A stretch of DNA of 64,000 nt from Sambucus nigra (GCA_949130495.1 OX422215.1:12315302-12379301), one strand, 5' to 3'. Positions 1-11,071 are shown, counted from the first letter of the stretch. The notes: generated by a model not told the origin, from the sequence alone. A program made the numbers and translations.

Positions 1-180
1 GGTTCAAACACCTCGTACGGGACCAATGTAACCCTTAGGAACCGACCACGTAGTCACGGGTCCCTCGATTTGAGGGTATGACCAAATTTAACAAAATATC
101 TAGACTTTTATGGGATAAATGTAACCCGTAGGTACCTACTGCGTAGTCACCCAAGGGGTCAATGTAACCCATGGGCCACT
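1..180. other. Short-repeat intergenic DNA
   Basis: No coding signal is seen. The phrase 'gtaaccc' followed by 'taggtacc' or similar recurs about every 60 bases, together with 'gtagtcac'. This may be the outer part of the transposon-end-like DNA that follows, but no terminal inverted repeat is visible. Confidence 0.3.
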
Positions 181-600
181 CTCAGTAACTGATTGATTAG
201 ACTCCCGGTTCGAGGACAATTTTTTATTATTATTAAAAATGATCACGACCCGAAGCCATGACCAATTTATTTTCATAGAAAACATGGTCACAACCTGTAG
301 TCATGACCACCTTTTATTTTAAAAACACCATAGTCACGACCCAGAGCCATGACTATTTTTTATTAAAATAAAAGGTGGTCACGGCTTTGGGTCGTGACCA
401 TGTTTTGTGAACACAAAAAAATGGGTCACGGATATAGCCCATGACCATGTCCGTGACCATCCTAGTCTGTGACCAATGCTTCTTGTCAGGGATTTGGGTC
501 GTGACAATAGAAAATGGTCACTCTCGAATTGGTCACAGACTAAATCTGTGACACAGCCAATGGTCTGGGATTTGGGTCATGACCATGCGCAGTATTTTAT
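181..600. repeat. Direct and inverted short repeats, CACTA-subterminal-like
   Basis: The motif TGGTCACGACCC-RRAGCC-RTGACCA, often followed by 'ccttttatttt', occurs several times in direct orientation (about 240-345) and inverted (about 370-405). Further GGTCAC/GTGACC pairs run to 595. Clusters of short direct and inverted motifs are typical of the subterminal regions of plant CACTA (En/Spm) transposons. The CACTA terminus itself is not present, so the family is an inference. The block ends where Ty3 polymerase coding begins, suggesting that an insertion or deletion removed the 5' half of that element. Confidence 0.4.
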
Positions 601-624
601 GTTGTGGTCGTTATTTTGCTAGAC

Positions 625-1340
625 TCCATCTAGATTATTAGAGAGCTTACAGATGTGTTTGGAGAGATTTTAGGGTTACCACCGAGTAGGGAGATTGTGT
701 TTGTGATTGACTTGATTTCGGGTTGGAGACCCGATATCGCATGGCTCCTTTAAAAATGAGAGATCTTAGGGATCTGATTCAGTAGTTAGTGCATCGGGGA
801 TTTATTACGAGGATTACTTCATCTTGGGATGCTCCCATCCTGTTCATGAAGAAGGACGGATTATTGAGACTTTGCATTGATAAAAGGGAGTTGAATTCAT
901 TACCCCGTATTATTGATTCGTTCGACTAGGTGAGGAGAGCATCATATTTTTTTAAGATTGATTTGAGGTCGGGGTACCATCGGTTGAGGATTTGGGATCA
1001 GGAGGTTGCTAAGACGACATTATTGACGAGATATGGGTCATATGAGTTGTTGATTATGCCTTTTGGCCTGACCAACATACCGACAATATTTATGAACCTG
1101 ATGAATACGGTTTTCAGGGACTTTCTAGATCAGTTTGTTATCATGTTCATGGATGAAGTATTGATCTATTCTTGAACTGCAAATGATCAAGCACAACACT
1201 TGAAAATAGTCTTACAAATGTTACGGGACCATCAACTCCATGCCAAGTTTGAGAAATGAAAATTTTGGTTGAGGGAGGTTCAGTTCTTGGGCCAAATTGC
1301 ATCTGAGAGGGGAATATCAGTGGATCCGGGAAAGGTTTTA
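625..1340 (+). pseudogene. Ty3/gypsy chromovirus reverse transcriptase remnant
   Basis: The reading opens with the DVFxEILGLPPSREI segment that precedes RT in chromoviruses. It continues with PILFMKKDG, a FFKIDLRSGYHRLRI block and MPFGLTN. The catalytic box reads FMDEVLIYS where active elements have two aspartates, so the second Asp is now Glu. In-frame stops occur around 750, 790, 928 and 1175, so no full product can be made. The family normally copies element RNA into DNA in a virus-like particle. Gag and protease are missing because the element is cut off near 620. Position and strand fit the RNase H, integrase and 3' LTR downstream. Confidence 0.85.
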
Positions 1341-1379
1341 GCAGTGATGTAGTGGGGACAAACCACCACACACCTATGG

Positions 1380-1960
1380 AGGTGCACAGTTTTCTGAGTC
1401 TGGTAGGGCACTACTGTCGATTCATTCAGGGGTTATCAAAGATAGTCGAGCCTCTAACAAATTTGATGCGAAATTATGAACCATTTCTTTGGGACGACGC
1501 TTGTCAGTAGGATTTTGATGAGCTAAAGGTCAGGTTGACTTTGGCTCTGGTACTTGCTTTGACTCATGGAAGGATTGCCTATAAGGTCTTTACTGATGCG
1601 GACTTGCAAGGACTTAGAGGGATACTGATGCATCCTTGCGAGGACTTGGAGTGGTATTGATGCAAGAGGAGAGGTAATAGTTTATGCTTCCCAAACCTTT
1701 AAGCCTTTTGGGGAGAATGACCTCACCCATAATTTGGAGTTAGCAGTCGCATTTGGATTCATTATCTCTTAGGGGAGAAATTTCAGTTATTCACAAACCA
1801 CAAAAGCATATTGAATTTGTTCACATAGAGGGAGTTGAACATGAGGCGATGGCGATGGCTAGAGTTTATGAAAGACTACCAATTTGATATCCAGTATCCT
1901 CCGGACAAAGCAAATATAATGTCAGATGCCTTGAGCCATAAACCAATAGTCAAGTTAGCA
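1380..1960 (+). pseudogene. Ty3/gypsy RNase H remnant
   Basis: After RT come the connection region (FLSLVGHYCRFIQGLSK type, about 1390-1445) and RNase H: VFTDADL at about 1588, a VIYASQTFKPFGEN block near 1680, and the closing segment resembling 'RRWRWLEFMKDYQFDIQYPP' around 1845-1905. RNase H degrades the RNA strand of the hybrid during reverse transcription. Frameshifts and stops are frequent, and about 30 bases near 1605-1650 look duplicated ('acttgcaaggacttagag' and 'ccttgcgaggacttggag'). This is the same decayed element as the flanking RT and integrase. Confidence 0.75.
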
Positions 1961-2339
1961 GCGGAGTGAAAGGCGAAGTGGAGTTCACTTTAGGATGAGC
2001 TGTCATGTGCTTTTATGACAGTTCTTAGAAACACACCCGAGATCATGATTCGAATCATGAAGGCACAGGCAGGAGATCATCTTTGCTTAGAAAAGGTCAG
2101 ACAGTTATTAGCAGAGGGGGTTGAACATTATTTGATTAGTTCAGATGGGGGGATTAAGATTTCACGATGGATTACTATTCATAGAGGACAAGGAGTTATG
2201 GTGAGCATTCATGATGGGGGCATATGGGTCATATTTTTTTAGACAACTCGATGGGGATAAGATGTAACAGGACATGAGGCACTAGTATTAGTGAGCAGAT
2301 AAAGAAGGACATAACCATTTTTGTCTCTAAGCGTTCCAC

Positions 2340-3880
2340 ATGCCAATTGGTGAAGGTCGACCATCATTAACCAGCACGTGTTCTACAGCCTCTCAAGATT
2401 CCGATGTGTAAATAGAAGAGAATTTTCATGGACTTTATTATTGGTTACCTACGTCACGCGTGGGGACACAATTCTATCTGAATGATCATTGATCGTTTGA
2501 CAAAGGTGGCTCACTTTTTGCCAGCTTGGGCAGATAGCACTTCAGAGCAGTACGCCAAGTTTTTTCTTGCAGAGATTATGATGCTGCATGGTGTAACACT
2601 CAATATTATGTCGAATTAGGATGAAATTTGTGTCCAATTTTTGGAGGAGTTTCCCGCAAGCATTGGGGGCATAGTTAGGTTGAGTACCTCGTATCACACA
2701 CAGACGGATGGCTAGACAAAGTGTAAATTTGCTGATGGAGGACATGTTGCGGATGTGTATTTTGGACTTGAAATGTTATTGAGAGCAATGCTTATCATTG
2801 GTGGAGTTCTCTTACAATAACAGTTACCAATTTACTATCGGGATGTCACCTTTTAAGGGATTGTACAGAAGGCCTTGTCGTTCACCCTCTTATTGGCTGG
2901 AAGTGGAGGAGAATAAACGTCTCAAATGGGAGTTCATCCAAAATTCTTTAGAGATGGTGGAAAACATTCGAGCTAGGATTCAAATTACCAAGTGTTATGT
3001 TTAGGGGTGGCAAAATGGGCCAACGGGTCGTGTTTTTACACGACCCGACCCGACATGATAAGAAACCAGTGAACCCAAACACGACACGTCACGATAGAAT
3101 GTTTTTTCTTTAACCCAAACACGACACGTTAAAAACGCAACACAACATGATAACATGATAAGTAAATATGATTCAACTGGACACGATTAGACCTGATCCA
3201 ACACGACACGATTAGACTAGTTAGTGAGGAATTAAAAAAATAGTGGGTTGATAATGGGTCTAAATGGGGTCAATAGTGGGTCTACATATGGTATATATTG
3301 TGTCCTTAATTGGGTCTCTATCGGGTCCTTATCGGGTCAATTTCATGGCAGAAATTAGACACGAACACGACACGACCAGATGGTGGGTCCAAAAACCCAG
3401 ACCCGAACATGGCCCAAACACAAAAGACCGTGTCAATTTCATTTTGTGTCATGTCGTGTTATCATTTTGTTCCCAAATTTGCCACCCCTAGTTATGTTAA
3501 CGGTGCAGACAGGAGGCACTTGAATTTTGAGGTTCGTAGGTTTTTGGGACCATTCCCTATTATTAAGAAGATTGGACCAGCAACGTATCAAATAGCTTTA
3601 CCAAATCATTTGCAAAGGATCCACAAATTTTTCCATATCTCGGCATTATAGAGATTTCTTAGAGATGCAGTTGCTTACCAGTATATAGATCTTGATGAGA
3701 TAGAGCTTCAGCCCGACACAAGTTACGAGGAGAGACCTGTAGCTATTCTGAACCATAGGGAGCATAGACAACATTCCAAGGTTGTTCCTTTAGTACGCGT
3801 ACAATGAGGACACCACAACGAGCATGAGTCGACATGGGAGAGAGAGGATGACAAGCGATAGAAGTATCCATAACTATTCT
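2340..3880 (+). pseudogene. Ty3/gypsy integrase plus chromodomain remnant, split by a MITE
   Basis: The integrase core is readable from the MDFI...DRLTKVAHFLPAW block (about 2428-2535) through QTDG (2700) and VEFSYNNSYQFTIGMSPF (2798-2860). It continues after the 3002-3490 insertion with the C-terminal block FLGPFPIIKKIGPATYQIALP (3541-3600). From about 3690 an ELQPDTSYEERPV block and a later 'TWERED' type sequence mark the chromodomain that places the element with Tekay/Del chromoviruses. Integrase inserts the cDNA; the chromodomain is thought to steer insertion to chromatin. Many stops and frameshifts make it dead. Removing the MITE and one TSD copy restores continuity of the homology. Confidence 0.85.
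3002..3490. mobile_element. 489-bp non-autonomous hAT element (MITE)
   Basis: Terminal inverted repeats are TAGGGGTGGCAAA at the left and its complement TTTGCCACCCCTA at the right. The flanks carry a perfect 8-bp target-site duplication, GTTATGTT, at 2994-3001 and 3491-3498. An 8-bp TSD is the hallmark of hAT transposition. The interior has no transposase and consists of many 'acacgac', 'gggtc' and related short motifs. It sits inside the integrase of an already dead or later dying gypsy element. Two short ORFs crossing it are not considered genes. Confidence 0.9.
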
Positions 3881-3920
3881 AGCCAGATACATTTTGAATT
3901 CTGAGGACAGAATTCAGTTA

Positions 3921-3934
3921 TTAGGAGGGGAGAA
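3921..3934 (+). other. Polypurine tract of the Tekay-like element
   Basis: The purine-rich TTAGGAGGGGAGAA lies immediately before the LTR start TGTAACAACCC. Just upstream, 'gaattctgaggacagaattc' corresponds to the conserved C-terminal end of Tekay polyproteins. The tract would prime plus-strand DNA synthesis. Confidence 0.8.
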
Positions 3935-5387
3935 TGTAACAACCCGTGTTTTTATAATAATTTAGTAAAATTTAAATAAATAAATTCCATGAATAAATTG
4001 CTTGAATGTGATATGTTTGATTATGTGATTCATTTATGCCAAATGTGTATATTCGTAGAAAATTAAATCTTCATGTTACTTGAATTAATTAAAAATAGTT
4101 TTATATTGTTATTCAGTATTTAGGGGATGTAATAATTAACTAAGGTTTTAATTCTTAAGACAATGATGTTATCTAGATATTGATGAAACCTAATTGGGGT
4201 AGTTATTAGGGTAGTTACCTAAACATATTGTGTGCTACATATATGTATTTATTAATTGTGTGAACATACATGTTCGTGGACTGCCTATCGATTTGGGGTT
4301 GCATACGTCTTCGGCATAGGTGGGTTAGGTGTTGTGTAGGTCGTTATTTTAGGTCCTACGTCAGCAGCACCGCTTGAGATGAGATAAGTGCGATAATCTT
4401 AGCCGTATCCATTGTCGTCGTCGGGGGCATGGACCTTGAAATGGTGTACTGTGTAAGGACAGTCCCACTTATGTGTGTTTTGTTTGCGTCCATATGGTGA
4501 GGGACTCTTCCAGACTTACCGATAAAGCATGAACTGGACATCAAAGGTCGATGCCTCCGTGTGTTGTATATATGTAAGGAAATATATATTGATATAAATT
4601 AATTGAGAACAAATCCATGTATTCTAATGATGTAGACAACTATTAATGAACACAATGATACGTAAAATTCAAAATGTGGTGAAATTTTATTTCTCGTGGG
4701 TAGTATTGTGCGGATTACTATTCGGACTTAAATTATATATGTAGATGTTTAACTCCTTTTTAATATATGTGAAAGATGGCTTGTATTATTACACTAGTGT
4801 ATATACCGCACTTCACATTTGAACTTGGATTGGAATGCATATAGTATAATAGGGGTGACATACTTATTGGATGTGAGTACCGATGGGTACTATGTAATGT
4901 GAATTGACTGCATAACTATATATTGATTTGGTAAGTAAATTCTTGAAATTTCAGGGCACTGATCCAAAATATAAAAATGTTTTTTCCATCAGGTTTGCCT
5001 AGACAGGGACACTAGGACTGACAAGGGATCAGACTTGTCGTTGCATGTGATCATTAGCAGATTCGGTTCATTGATTCTAGCATAGGTTGATACTTTCTAC
5101 TTCAGTCGTTTTATTATTTTAGAGATTGCATGGCCATAAGCCTGAGATTTATTATTTCACTAATTTATTTTCCGATTACATTTGAGATGGATGTTTTATG
5201 ACTTATGGGAGTTAGGATTTATTTATTGATAGTTATTACTTCATATGGTTTTATTTTGTGTTTGTGTGTTAAAAACTAAAATGTCAATTATGGTTTGATA
5301 TTGAGAATGGTACAAATTGTTAGAAAAGCCCCATCTTCGACGTATTGTGTCTGGCTAACCTTTACGTGAAACATGGGGGTTGTTACA
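3935..5387 (+). repeat. 3' LTR of the Tekay-like element
   Basis: It begins TGTAACAACCC directly after the polypurine tract and ends GGGTTGTTACA at 5387, giving matched inverted ends with TG...CA borders and a length of 1453 bp. No coding potential is seen. The 5' LTR is not in the window, so age cannot be judged from LTR divergence. The five bases after it are TAAAA; the matching 5' duplicate lies outside or was lost with the 5' half. Confidence 0.85.
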
Positions 5388-5985
5388 TAAAACAGTTATC
5401 CTTACAAGGATTAGATGAAAAACTGTCGAACTCTGCTTCCATCCAGCCAATCTTTCATTAATAATTTCATAATAACGAAAGTTTAATGAGTTTTGTACTT
5501 TTAACCTACCCCAATAGTAATCAACACCTATTGAATGTTTGACAAAGAATGAGCCTTTTGTTGTTCAGAAAATTCACCATATCCACAATATGAATCATCT
5601 AAAATCAAGACTTAATATGATTATGAATCATCCAAAATCAAGACTTAATATGATTATGAATCATACAAAATCAGACAAGCTCCCTATCCAAATTAACCAT
5701 TATTGTGTCTTGTACAAACTTGAACACCTACAACTTTATCCTCTTCATAATTCATAGTCTCGATCTCAGAACCCATATCAAAAGCCTGATTTTCAACTGA
5801 ATCGCAGTATCAAGCGATACACAAGGCAACATATTTAGCAAGCATGAGAACTTCCGAAAAAATATAGAAAACTTTATAACTATAAGATTAACAAAGTGGA
5901 CCACTCAGGTAAGTTCAAAAACGTCATTTAACATGCATAGCATTGTACAGTTGAAAAACTTGTCAAATTCAATATTCCATAATAA
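5388..5985. other. Unassigned AT-rich DNA
   Basis: No recognisable gene. A short ORF at 5539-5757 on the + strand is created mainly by the 33-bp tandem repeat at 5590-5676 and has no recognisable domain. Confidence 0.4.
5590..5676. repeat. 33-bp tandem repeat, about 2.6 copies
   Basis: The unit starting ATGAATCATCTAAAATCAAG is repeated at 5590, 5623 and, in part, 5656, with one or two changes per copy. Confidence 0.85.
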
Positions 5986-6768
5986 AGAGGATGCACATGT
6001 TATTTTTTTACGAAAAGGGAACAAATGTTAATTTTTAGTATGCTATTTTCTTACAAAGAGGATACATATATTATATTTTTAGTAAGAGGATACGAATGTT
6101 ATTTTTTTCCAAAAAAGATACAAATATTATTTTTTAGTAGGTTATTTTTTTACAAAGAGTATACAAATGTTATTTTTTAAATATGTTATTTTTAACAAAG
6201 AGGACACAAATGTTACTCTTTTAGTGAGAGGATACAAATGATTTTTTTTTCAAAGAGGATACATATTTTACTTTATTTTTTTACAAAAAGGAAAAAATAA
6301 TATTTTTTACGAGGATACAAATGGTATTTTTTTTTTTAATAAGAGGATACAATGTTATTTTTTTCAATGGGGAGACAAATATTTTTTTTTTACCAAAAGG
6401 AAACAATTGATATTTTTTAGTAAAAGGATACAAATGTTATTTTTTATTATGTTATCTTTTCCAAAGTGAATACAAATGTAATTGTTTTACAAAGAGGATT
6501 CAAATGTGACTTTTTAATATTTTAATCTTTTACGAAAATGATATAAATGTTGTTTTTTAGTACGAGGAAACAAATGTCTTTTTAGTATGGTTTTTTTTCA
6601 AGAACGATACAAATGTTATTTTTTCGTAAGGGGCTATAAATGTTATTTTTTTAGTATGTTATATTTTTCCAAAGAGGATACAACTGTTTTTAGTTAGTAT
6701 AATATGTTTTTACGCACATGATACAAATGTTATTTCTTTACAAAGAGAATAAAAATGTTTATTTTTAG
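5986..6768. repeat. Degenerate AT-rich minisatellite (part 1)
   Basis: About 25 diverged copies of a roughly 28-32 base unit of the type 'aggatacaaatgttatttt' plus a T-rich spacer ('tttttagtatgttatttttt', 'ttacaaag'). Copies differ by substitutions and T-run length, indicating an old array. It continues after the MITE at 7212. Confidence 0.8.
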
Positions 6769-7211
6769 CAGTGTTTTAAAAGGCGTGCCTAGCAGAGGAT
6801 TGAGGATTGAATCTTGGGAGAAGTGCCTGCCTATGCCTTATTCTTGGTAAAAAGCTTAAGAGGCACTTTTTTTTTACAAAAAAATATTTACTGAAATGAT
6901 ATCGTCTTTTAAAGGCCTTCTTTTTTTACAAATGGGACCAATATCTTGTCCAAAAAAATCAAAAGACAAAAAGTATCCTAAACCTCTCCGTCTTTCTGCC
7001 TCTCATCCAAAAAAAAAATGCCTAACATTCCTGACAGACTTCTGACCAAAAGTCTATCTACCTCTTTTGAAAGGTGAAAAATACATTTTATTTTGTTACT
7101 AGCCTTAGAATAATTAAAATAATAAAAAAAAAGAGGAAACATCTTTTTATGCCTAGGCTCCTAAGTCTTAAGGCTTGACCTCTCACCTCGACTACGCCTT
7201 TTAGAACCTTG
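6769..7211. mobile_element. 443-bp hAT-type MITE
   Basis: The left end is CAGTGTTTTAAAAGGCGT; the right end complement is CAAGGTTCTAAAAGGCGT, an imperfect terminal inverted repeat. Both sides carry the 8-bp duplication ATTTTTAG (6761-6768 and 7212-7219). CA-start TIRs and 8-bp TSDs fit the hAT superfamily. The interior contains 'cttaagaggcact' and 'cctaggctcctaagtcttaagg' and no ORF of note. It lies inside the minisatellite, which resumes on its far side. Confidence 0.85.
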
Positions 7212-7310
7212 ATTTTTAGTAAAAGGAGACGGATATTATTTTTTTCAAAAAGGAAGCAATTAATATTGAGCATGATAATTTTTTTATAAAAAGGATACAA
7301 ATGCCATTTA
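7212..7310. repeat. Degenerate AT-rich minisatellite (part 2)
   Basis: The same 'ggatacaaatg' and T-run pattern as 5986-6768 resumes immediately after the MITE, starting with the duplicated ATTTTTAG. The array was therefore continuous before the insertion. Confidence 0.75.
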
Positions 7311-7364
7311 TCCCTCGTTCAGATCTCTGCTCTCCACTTCCTCATTAGGTCGGTCGTACTCTTG

Positions 7365-7560
7365 ATGCACAACTCATGGAGGAAAGTGGCTCGTCTAGAT
7401 GATAAAATTTCAACAACCCTTCATTTCAAAACTTGATGAACTCTTGAAATGACTCATTCTTCTTAAGCATGGTATTTAAAAGGCACACATTCATCTTTTT
7501 GTGGTCGCAACTTCCAGTGAAATCCATATGAATAGATTCATTAGCTCAATAGAGAAAGTT
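7365..7560 (-). pseudogene. Possible Ty3 gag remnant
   Basis: The minus strand reads KKNESFQEFIKF, then a stop, then NEGLLKFYHLDEPLSSM. This resembles the 'ESLREYxxRFNxExLxVxDLDE' segment of Ty3/Tat Gag proteins. Gag would form the particle. No flanking gag or protease can be followed with confidence and stops are present, so this is an inference from one short block. The next 150 bases toward 7700 on the same strand may belong to it. Confidence 0.35.
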
Positions 7561-7701
7561 ATTAGTTTCGTGGGCAAACTGAACCTCAAAGAGTACTAAC
7601 AAAAGCTTGATAGCAAGACCTGGTCCCGATGACCATAAGTTCGTGTAAGGCCTCATAGTTGTCCAAATGAACACACGGGAGGATAAAAGTTTTCTAAATG
7701 A

Positions 7702-7823
7702 CCTATGTTTATGAAAAGGTTGGCTATGGAGCTTTTACTTAACTTAGAAAAACACAAGTTCTTACGTGGTTCGATCATGACCGACCTCTGTTTACGGGAA
7801 AGGTTGGTCATGGAGATTTTACT
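7702..7823. repeat. Direct repeat pair of about 39 bp
   Basis: The stretches 7702-7739 and 7785-7823 are diverged copies; both contain a 'gtttaYRRRaaaggttgg' core and 'atggag'. The spacer contains 'cttacgtggttcgatc', a phrase common in plant LTRs. The parent element is not identified. Confidence 0.6.
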
Positions 7824-8251
7824 ATCTTAAAAAAAGTGTAGAACATCGCAACTCCCTGGCTTTGCGATCGAGTTTCATATATCTCTTATTGTGAATCTAA
7901 TGGCTTTACAAGAGTTGTACTCCGTATACATTAGGGTCCAAATTGTTTGGAGGGACAGAAATCTTGCAATAAAATAATACAATATTAGACGAAACTCCTA
8001 GAGAAATAAGACTTGTTAGAATTATAATCCACTTTTTAAATCGATGAACTTTTAAACATGATTCAAATATCATGGAGTTTTAAACATGATTCAAGTCCTA
8101 AATTAAATATATCCTAATATTTCCACCTATAATTTGGCCTCTGTTTTTCCTTATTCACCTTATAGCGGATTGTGGTGAACCTTTTAAACATATTTTTCTG
8201 TGGACAGGGAGGAAATGAATTAATGGAACCTTAGAATGAGCAAATTATAAC
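7824..8251. other. Unassigned AT-rich DNA
   Basis: No gene, repeat or element end recognised. Short direct repeat of 'catggagttttaaacatgattcaa' type near 8030-8100. Confidence 0.3.
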
Positions 8252-8668
8252 TTGAGAATAAGAAAGTTGTTAGTAAACACGTCATTTCAATATAATATTA
8301 AAGAAAAAGAAGAAGGAAACGAACCATTATGTGCTTTCTTTAAGAACGTGGCCTCGGTTGTCTTCACCGGACGAGTTTTTTTAGCAATGAGCGAAGACGA
8401 TGAAATTTTAGGGTCTAAGGAGGCAGTTGAATATAGGTGTCGCTGGTTCTTGGAGATTAATGAAACCACCCTTAATCGGAACATTCCTTACCTGTTTTTC
8501 TTGGTCGACAATTTTAGGGTTTTTTTGTATGTTGCTGTTAGGGTGATTCCAGTTGGGTCGAGTGGCACATTTTATAGAGAGAGTTCGATTCCGTTCCACT
8601 GGGGGACTAATTTAATTTTCGGGAGAAGTATGACTCTATGCGGTATATGTTTTAAAAATAAAAAATAA
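8252..8668 (+). CDS. Unrecognised 138-codon ORF
   Basis: An uninterrupted frame of 138 codons that resembles no family I know. A weak hydrophobic stretch (YLFFLVDNFRVFLYVAV) lies near residues 79-96 and there are few basic residues. Two overlapping ORFs on the other strand (8287-8484, 8408-8599) are shadows. The surroundings are AT-rich transposon debris with no promoter or splice context that would support a gene. It could be a chance ORF or an eroded element fragment. Confidence 0.2.
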   Translation: MRIRKLLVNTSFQYNIKEKEEGNEPLCAFFKNVASVVFTGRVFLAMSEDDEILGSKEAVEYRCRWFLEINETTLNRNIPYLFFLVDNFRVFLYVAVRVIPVGSSGTFYRESSIPFHWGTNLIFGRSMTLCGICFKNKK

Positions 8669-9318
8669 AATAAAATGTTTTTTTAATTCGCTCAGAATTA
8701 TTCTTTTTGGTATTTTTTATAAATATTTTTTGATTTTTAAAAAAAATCACCAACATTAAGAATGTTATGGAAATAATATTATGAGTATGGATGAATATTA
8801 CGACTCATATGGGATGAAAGTTGGGTGAAAAACTCGTAACAAACATAGCAGTCTCGCCTAGGCCAACTGCCAGGGGCGAACCCCCTAGTCGAATAGGTAC
8901 AGCTGCCCTGTTTGGCCAAGGTTTGTTGATTAATTATTTTATTAATTTAATTAGGGCACAAATTATTTTGGGAAGTCCGTAAATGAGAGTAGGACTTTTG
9001 GAAAATATTTAGAAATATTATTGCTACCTTGGGATAATCGGGATAAATCTGGGGTATGAAATTAAGGGTGTTTAGGATCAATGACACTCGAAAATATAAT
9101 ATTGGATTCAATTGGGAATTTTACATTAAATGGGGATACGGGATGGATTAAGATGGCTTAGTGTCCAGGATAATAAACTTAATCGTGAAATAAAAAAAAA
9201 GTAAGAGACTATTTATGGATTCAGGAGTCGATTTAAACTCGGAGATTATGGGCTAGTGTTACGAGCGATAGATTCATGGATAGTCGATTTATTATTTATA
9301 TATACGAGTGTAAAGATA

Positions 9319-9430
<112 letters not shown>

Positions 9431-9758
9431 ATATATGTGTGTAATTGATATATATGGAACATACCTACTCTAGGGATGCTATCATCGGAGGTTGCACTTA
9501 GTGGTAGGTATACCCTGACGTTGATCAGCAGGTGTAGGATCAATTCTCCATGTCATAGGTCTATCATACGACCACCTATGTGAGTTTTGAGTCTTGTAGG
9601 GTAATGTGGTATACTTATGACCCATAGATTTACGATACGTTTTGGGTTCGGTGGTGAGATTTCGACCTGGTGGCCCAGGTTAAGGTAGTGTCCCTGCAGC
9701 CTAATTGCATACTAGAGAATGAATCCGCGAGGTAATGCTCTAGGGATTGCGATTATAC

Positions 9759-9761
<3 letters not shown>

Positions 9762-9815
<54 letters not shown>

Positions 9816-9835
9816 GTGTGTGTGTGTGTGTGTGT
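9762..9835. repeat. (TA)n(TG)n composite microsatellite
   Basis: About 50 bases of TA followed by about 22 bases of TG, same order and strand as the array 340 bases upstream. Confidence 0.98.
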
Positions 9836-10540
9836 AAGATATGAAATGTATATTCGTATATACATGTGTGTTTCTTAAATATATATACGGGTGACTTAAA
9901 GGATGATAAGAGTAGTAAATTTATATGCATCCGAGAGGACAACTCGTGGATTATATGTGTATATACGTATAAATGGGTGATATTTGTATAAGCGAACTTA
10001 ATGAATGTGTGAACATTTAATTAGTAATCAGTGTGAAATTTTGTGAAACGAACTGCTAAGATTTATAATGAATAAGCAATTATGAAAGATAAGCGAGAAT
10101 TCGAATGTAAATAAAAGTATACTTGGGGAAGTGTATGGGACTATCATTAAGTTGATACTAGTTAGGCTGGGTAGGGTAACTAGGGTGTTTAAAATACATG
10201 CGTTAGGTGTGCACTATAGATGAGGGATGAGGAGTATCTTGTGGGAGTGCGACACCAGTTTAAAAATGAAAGATTGCATTGCATATTTATTAATGTATTT
10301 TAAACACTTGCAAAATATTTTCAAACGATTTTGGGCACCGACTCTCATCAAAATATTTTCAAAACTTTTAGGTGCTTAGACACAGGGAGGCCAGGCTTAG
10401 CTATTATTTTAGTAAGACGATTATGTAGTAGCAGTGGATGCCTAAAGGGATTGATTAGATGCTTCTATCCATGTGATCTAGATAGGGTTTACTTCAAAGT
10501 TATTTCGGGCATGTAGTTTAGTTAGTCTGTATTTATTTTA

Positions 10541-10851
10541 ATCAGACTCTATTTCAATTTAGTTAGTTAGATTCTGGTATTTTTGACTATTCACCATGAG
10601 TTACAGGTTAATTTATTTATTCCATCTTATTTGAATTCATCATGCTTTTGTGGTGAATGTAGGTTTATTATTGGAATGGTTTGTGAAATTTAATTACTGT
10701 TTTGAAAATATTGTTTACTGTTTTGCAATTTTAATTTAATTACTGCTTTGCATAATTGTATTGTTTTTATAGAATATTTCATATTGTTCGCTGAATTTAA
10801 ATTAGTTTTTGTATTTTTGCCCTTTAGGCTTATAATTGGCAAGTGAATGAG
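10541..10851. other. AT-rich sequence before the hAT exon
   Basis: No coding signal. The run ends in a pyrimidine-rich tract and 'cctttag' at about 10820-10827, a possible splice acceptor for the BED-finger exon just downstream. It may be an intron of the hAT gene. Confidence 0.35.
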
Positions 10852-11071
10852 CGAGAGATACGGCTTGGCAGCATGTTTATTTGGCCAATCAAAATGATAA
10901 AAATGCAATGACTTGTAAATATTGTCAAAAGGTTAGCAAATGGGGAATATATCGGGCTAAACAGCATCGTGTGGGTGGGTATAGGAATGTAGTACATTGC
11001 TCGACATGTCCCGTACATGTAAGAGAAGAAATTAAGGCCTTTATCGATAGGAAAAGAACAGTTAAAAGATC
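10852..11071 (+). pseudogene. hAT transposase gene, BED zinc-finger exon (piece 1 of 3)
   Basis: The frame reads RDTAWQHVYLAN, then CKYCQKVSKWGIYRAKQH, then CSTCPVHVREEIKAFIDRK. This is the BED-type finger of plant hAT transposases: C-x2-C, the conserved G-x-x-R-x-K-x-H, then C-x2-C before VREEI. BED fingers bind the transposon's DNA ends. A TGA lies just upstream in frame near 10849, so the start codon is lost or in an earlier exon. The exon stops abruptly at AGATC (11067-11071), the target duplicate of the LTR array that follows. The homology resumes at 19063. Confidence 0.85.

Noticed and set aside
181..600. MITE with a single pair of terminal repeats
   Set aside because: Several overlapping inverted motifs but no single outer pair with flanking duplication.
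8252..8668. Host protein-coding gene
   Set aside because: Kept only as a low-confidence ORF; no homology, splice sites or promoter context.
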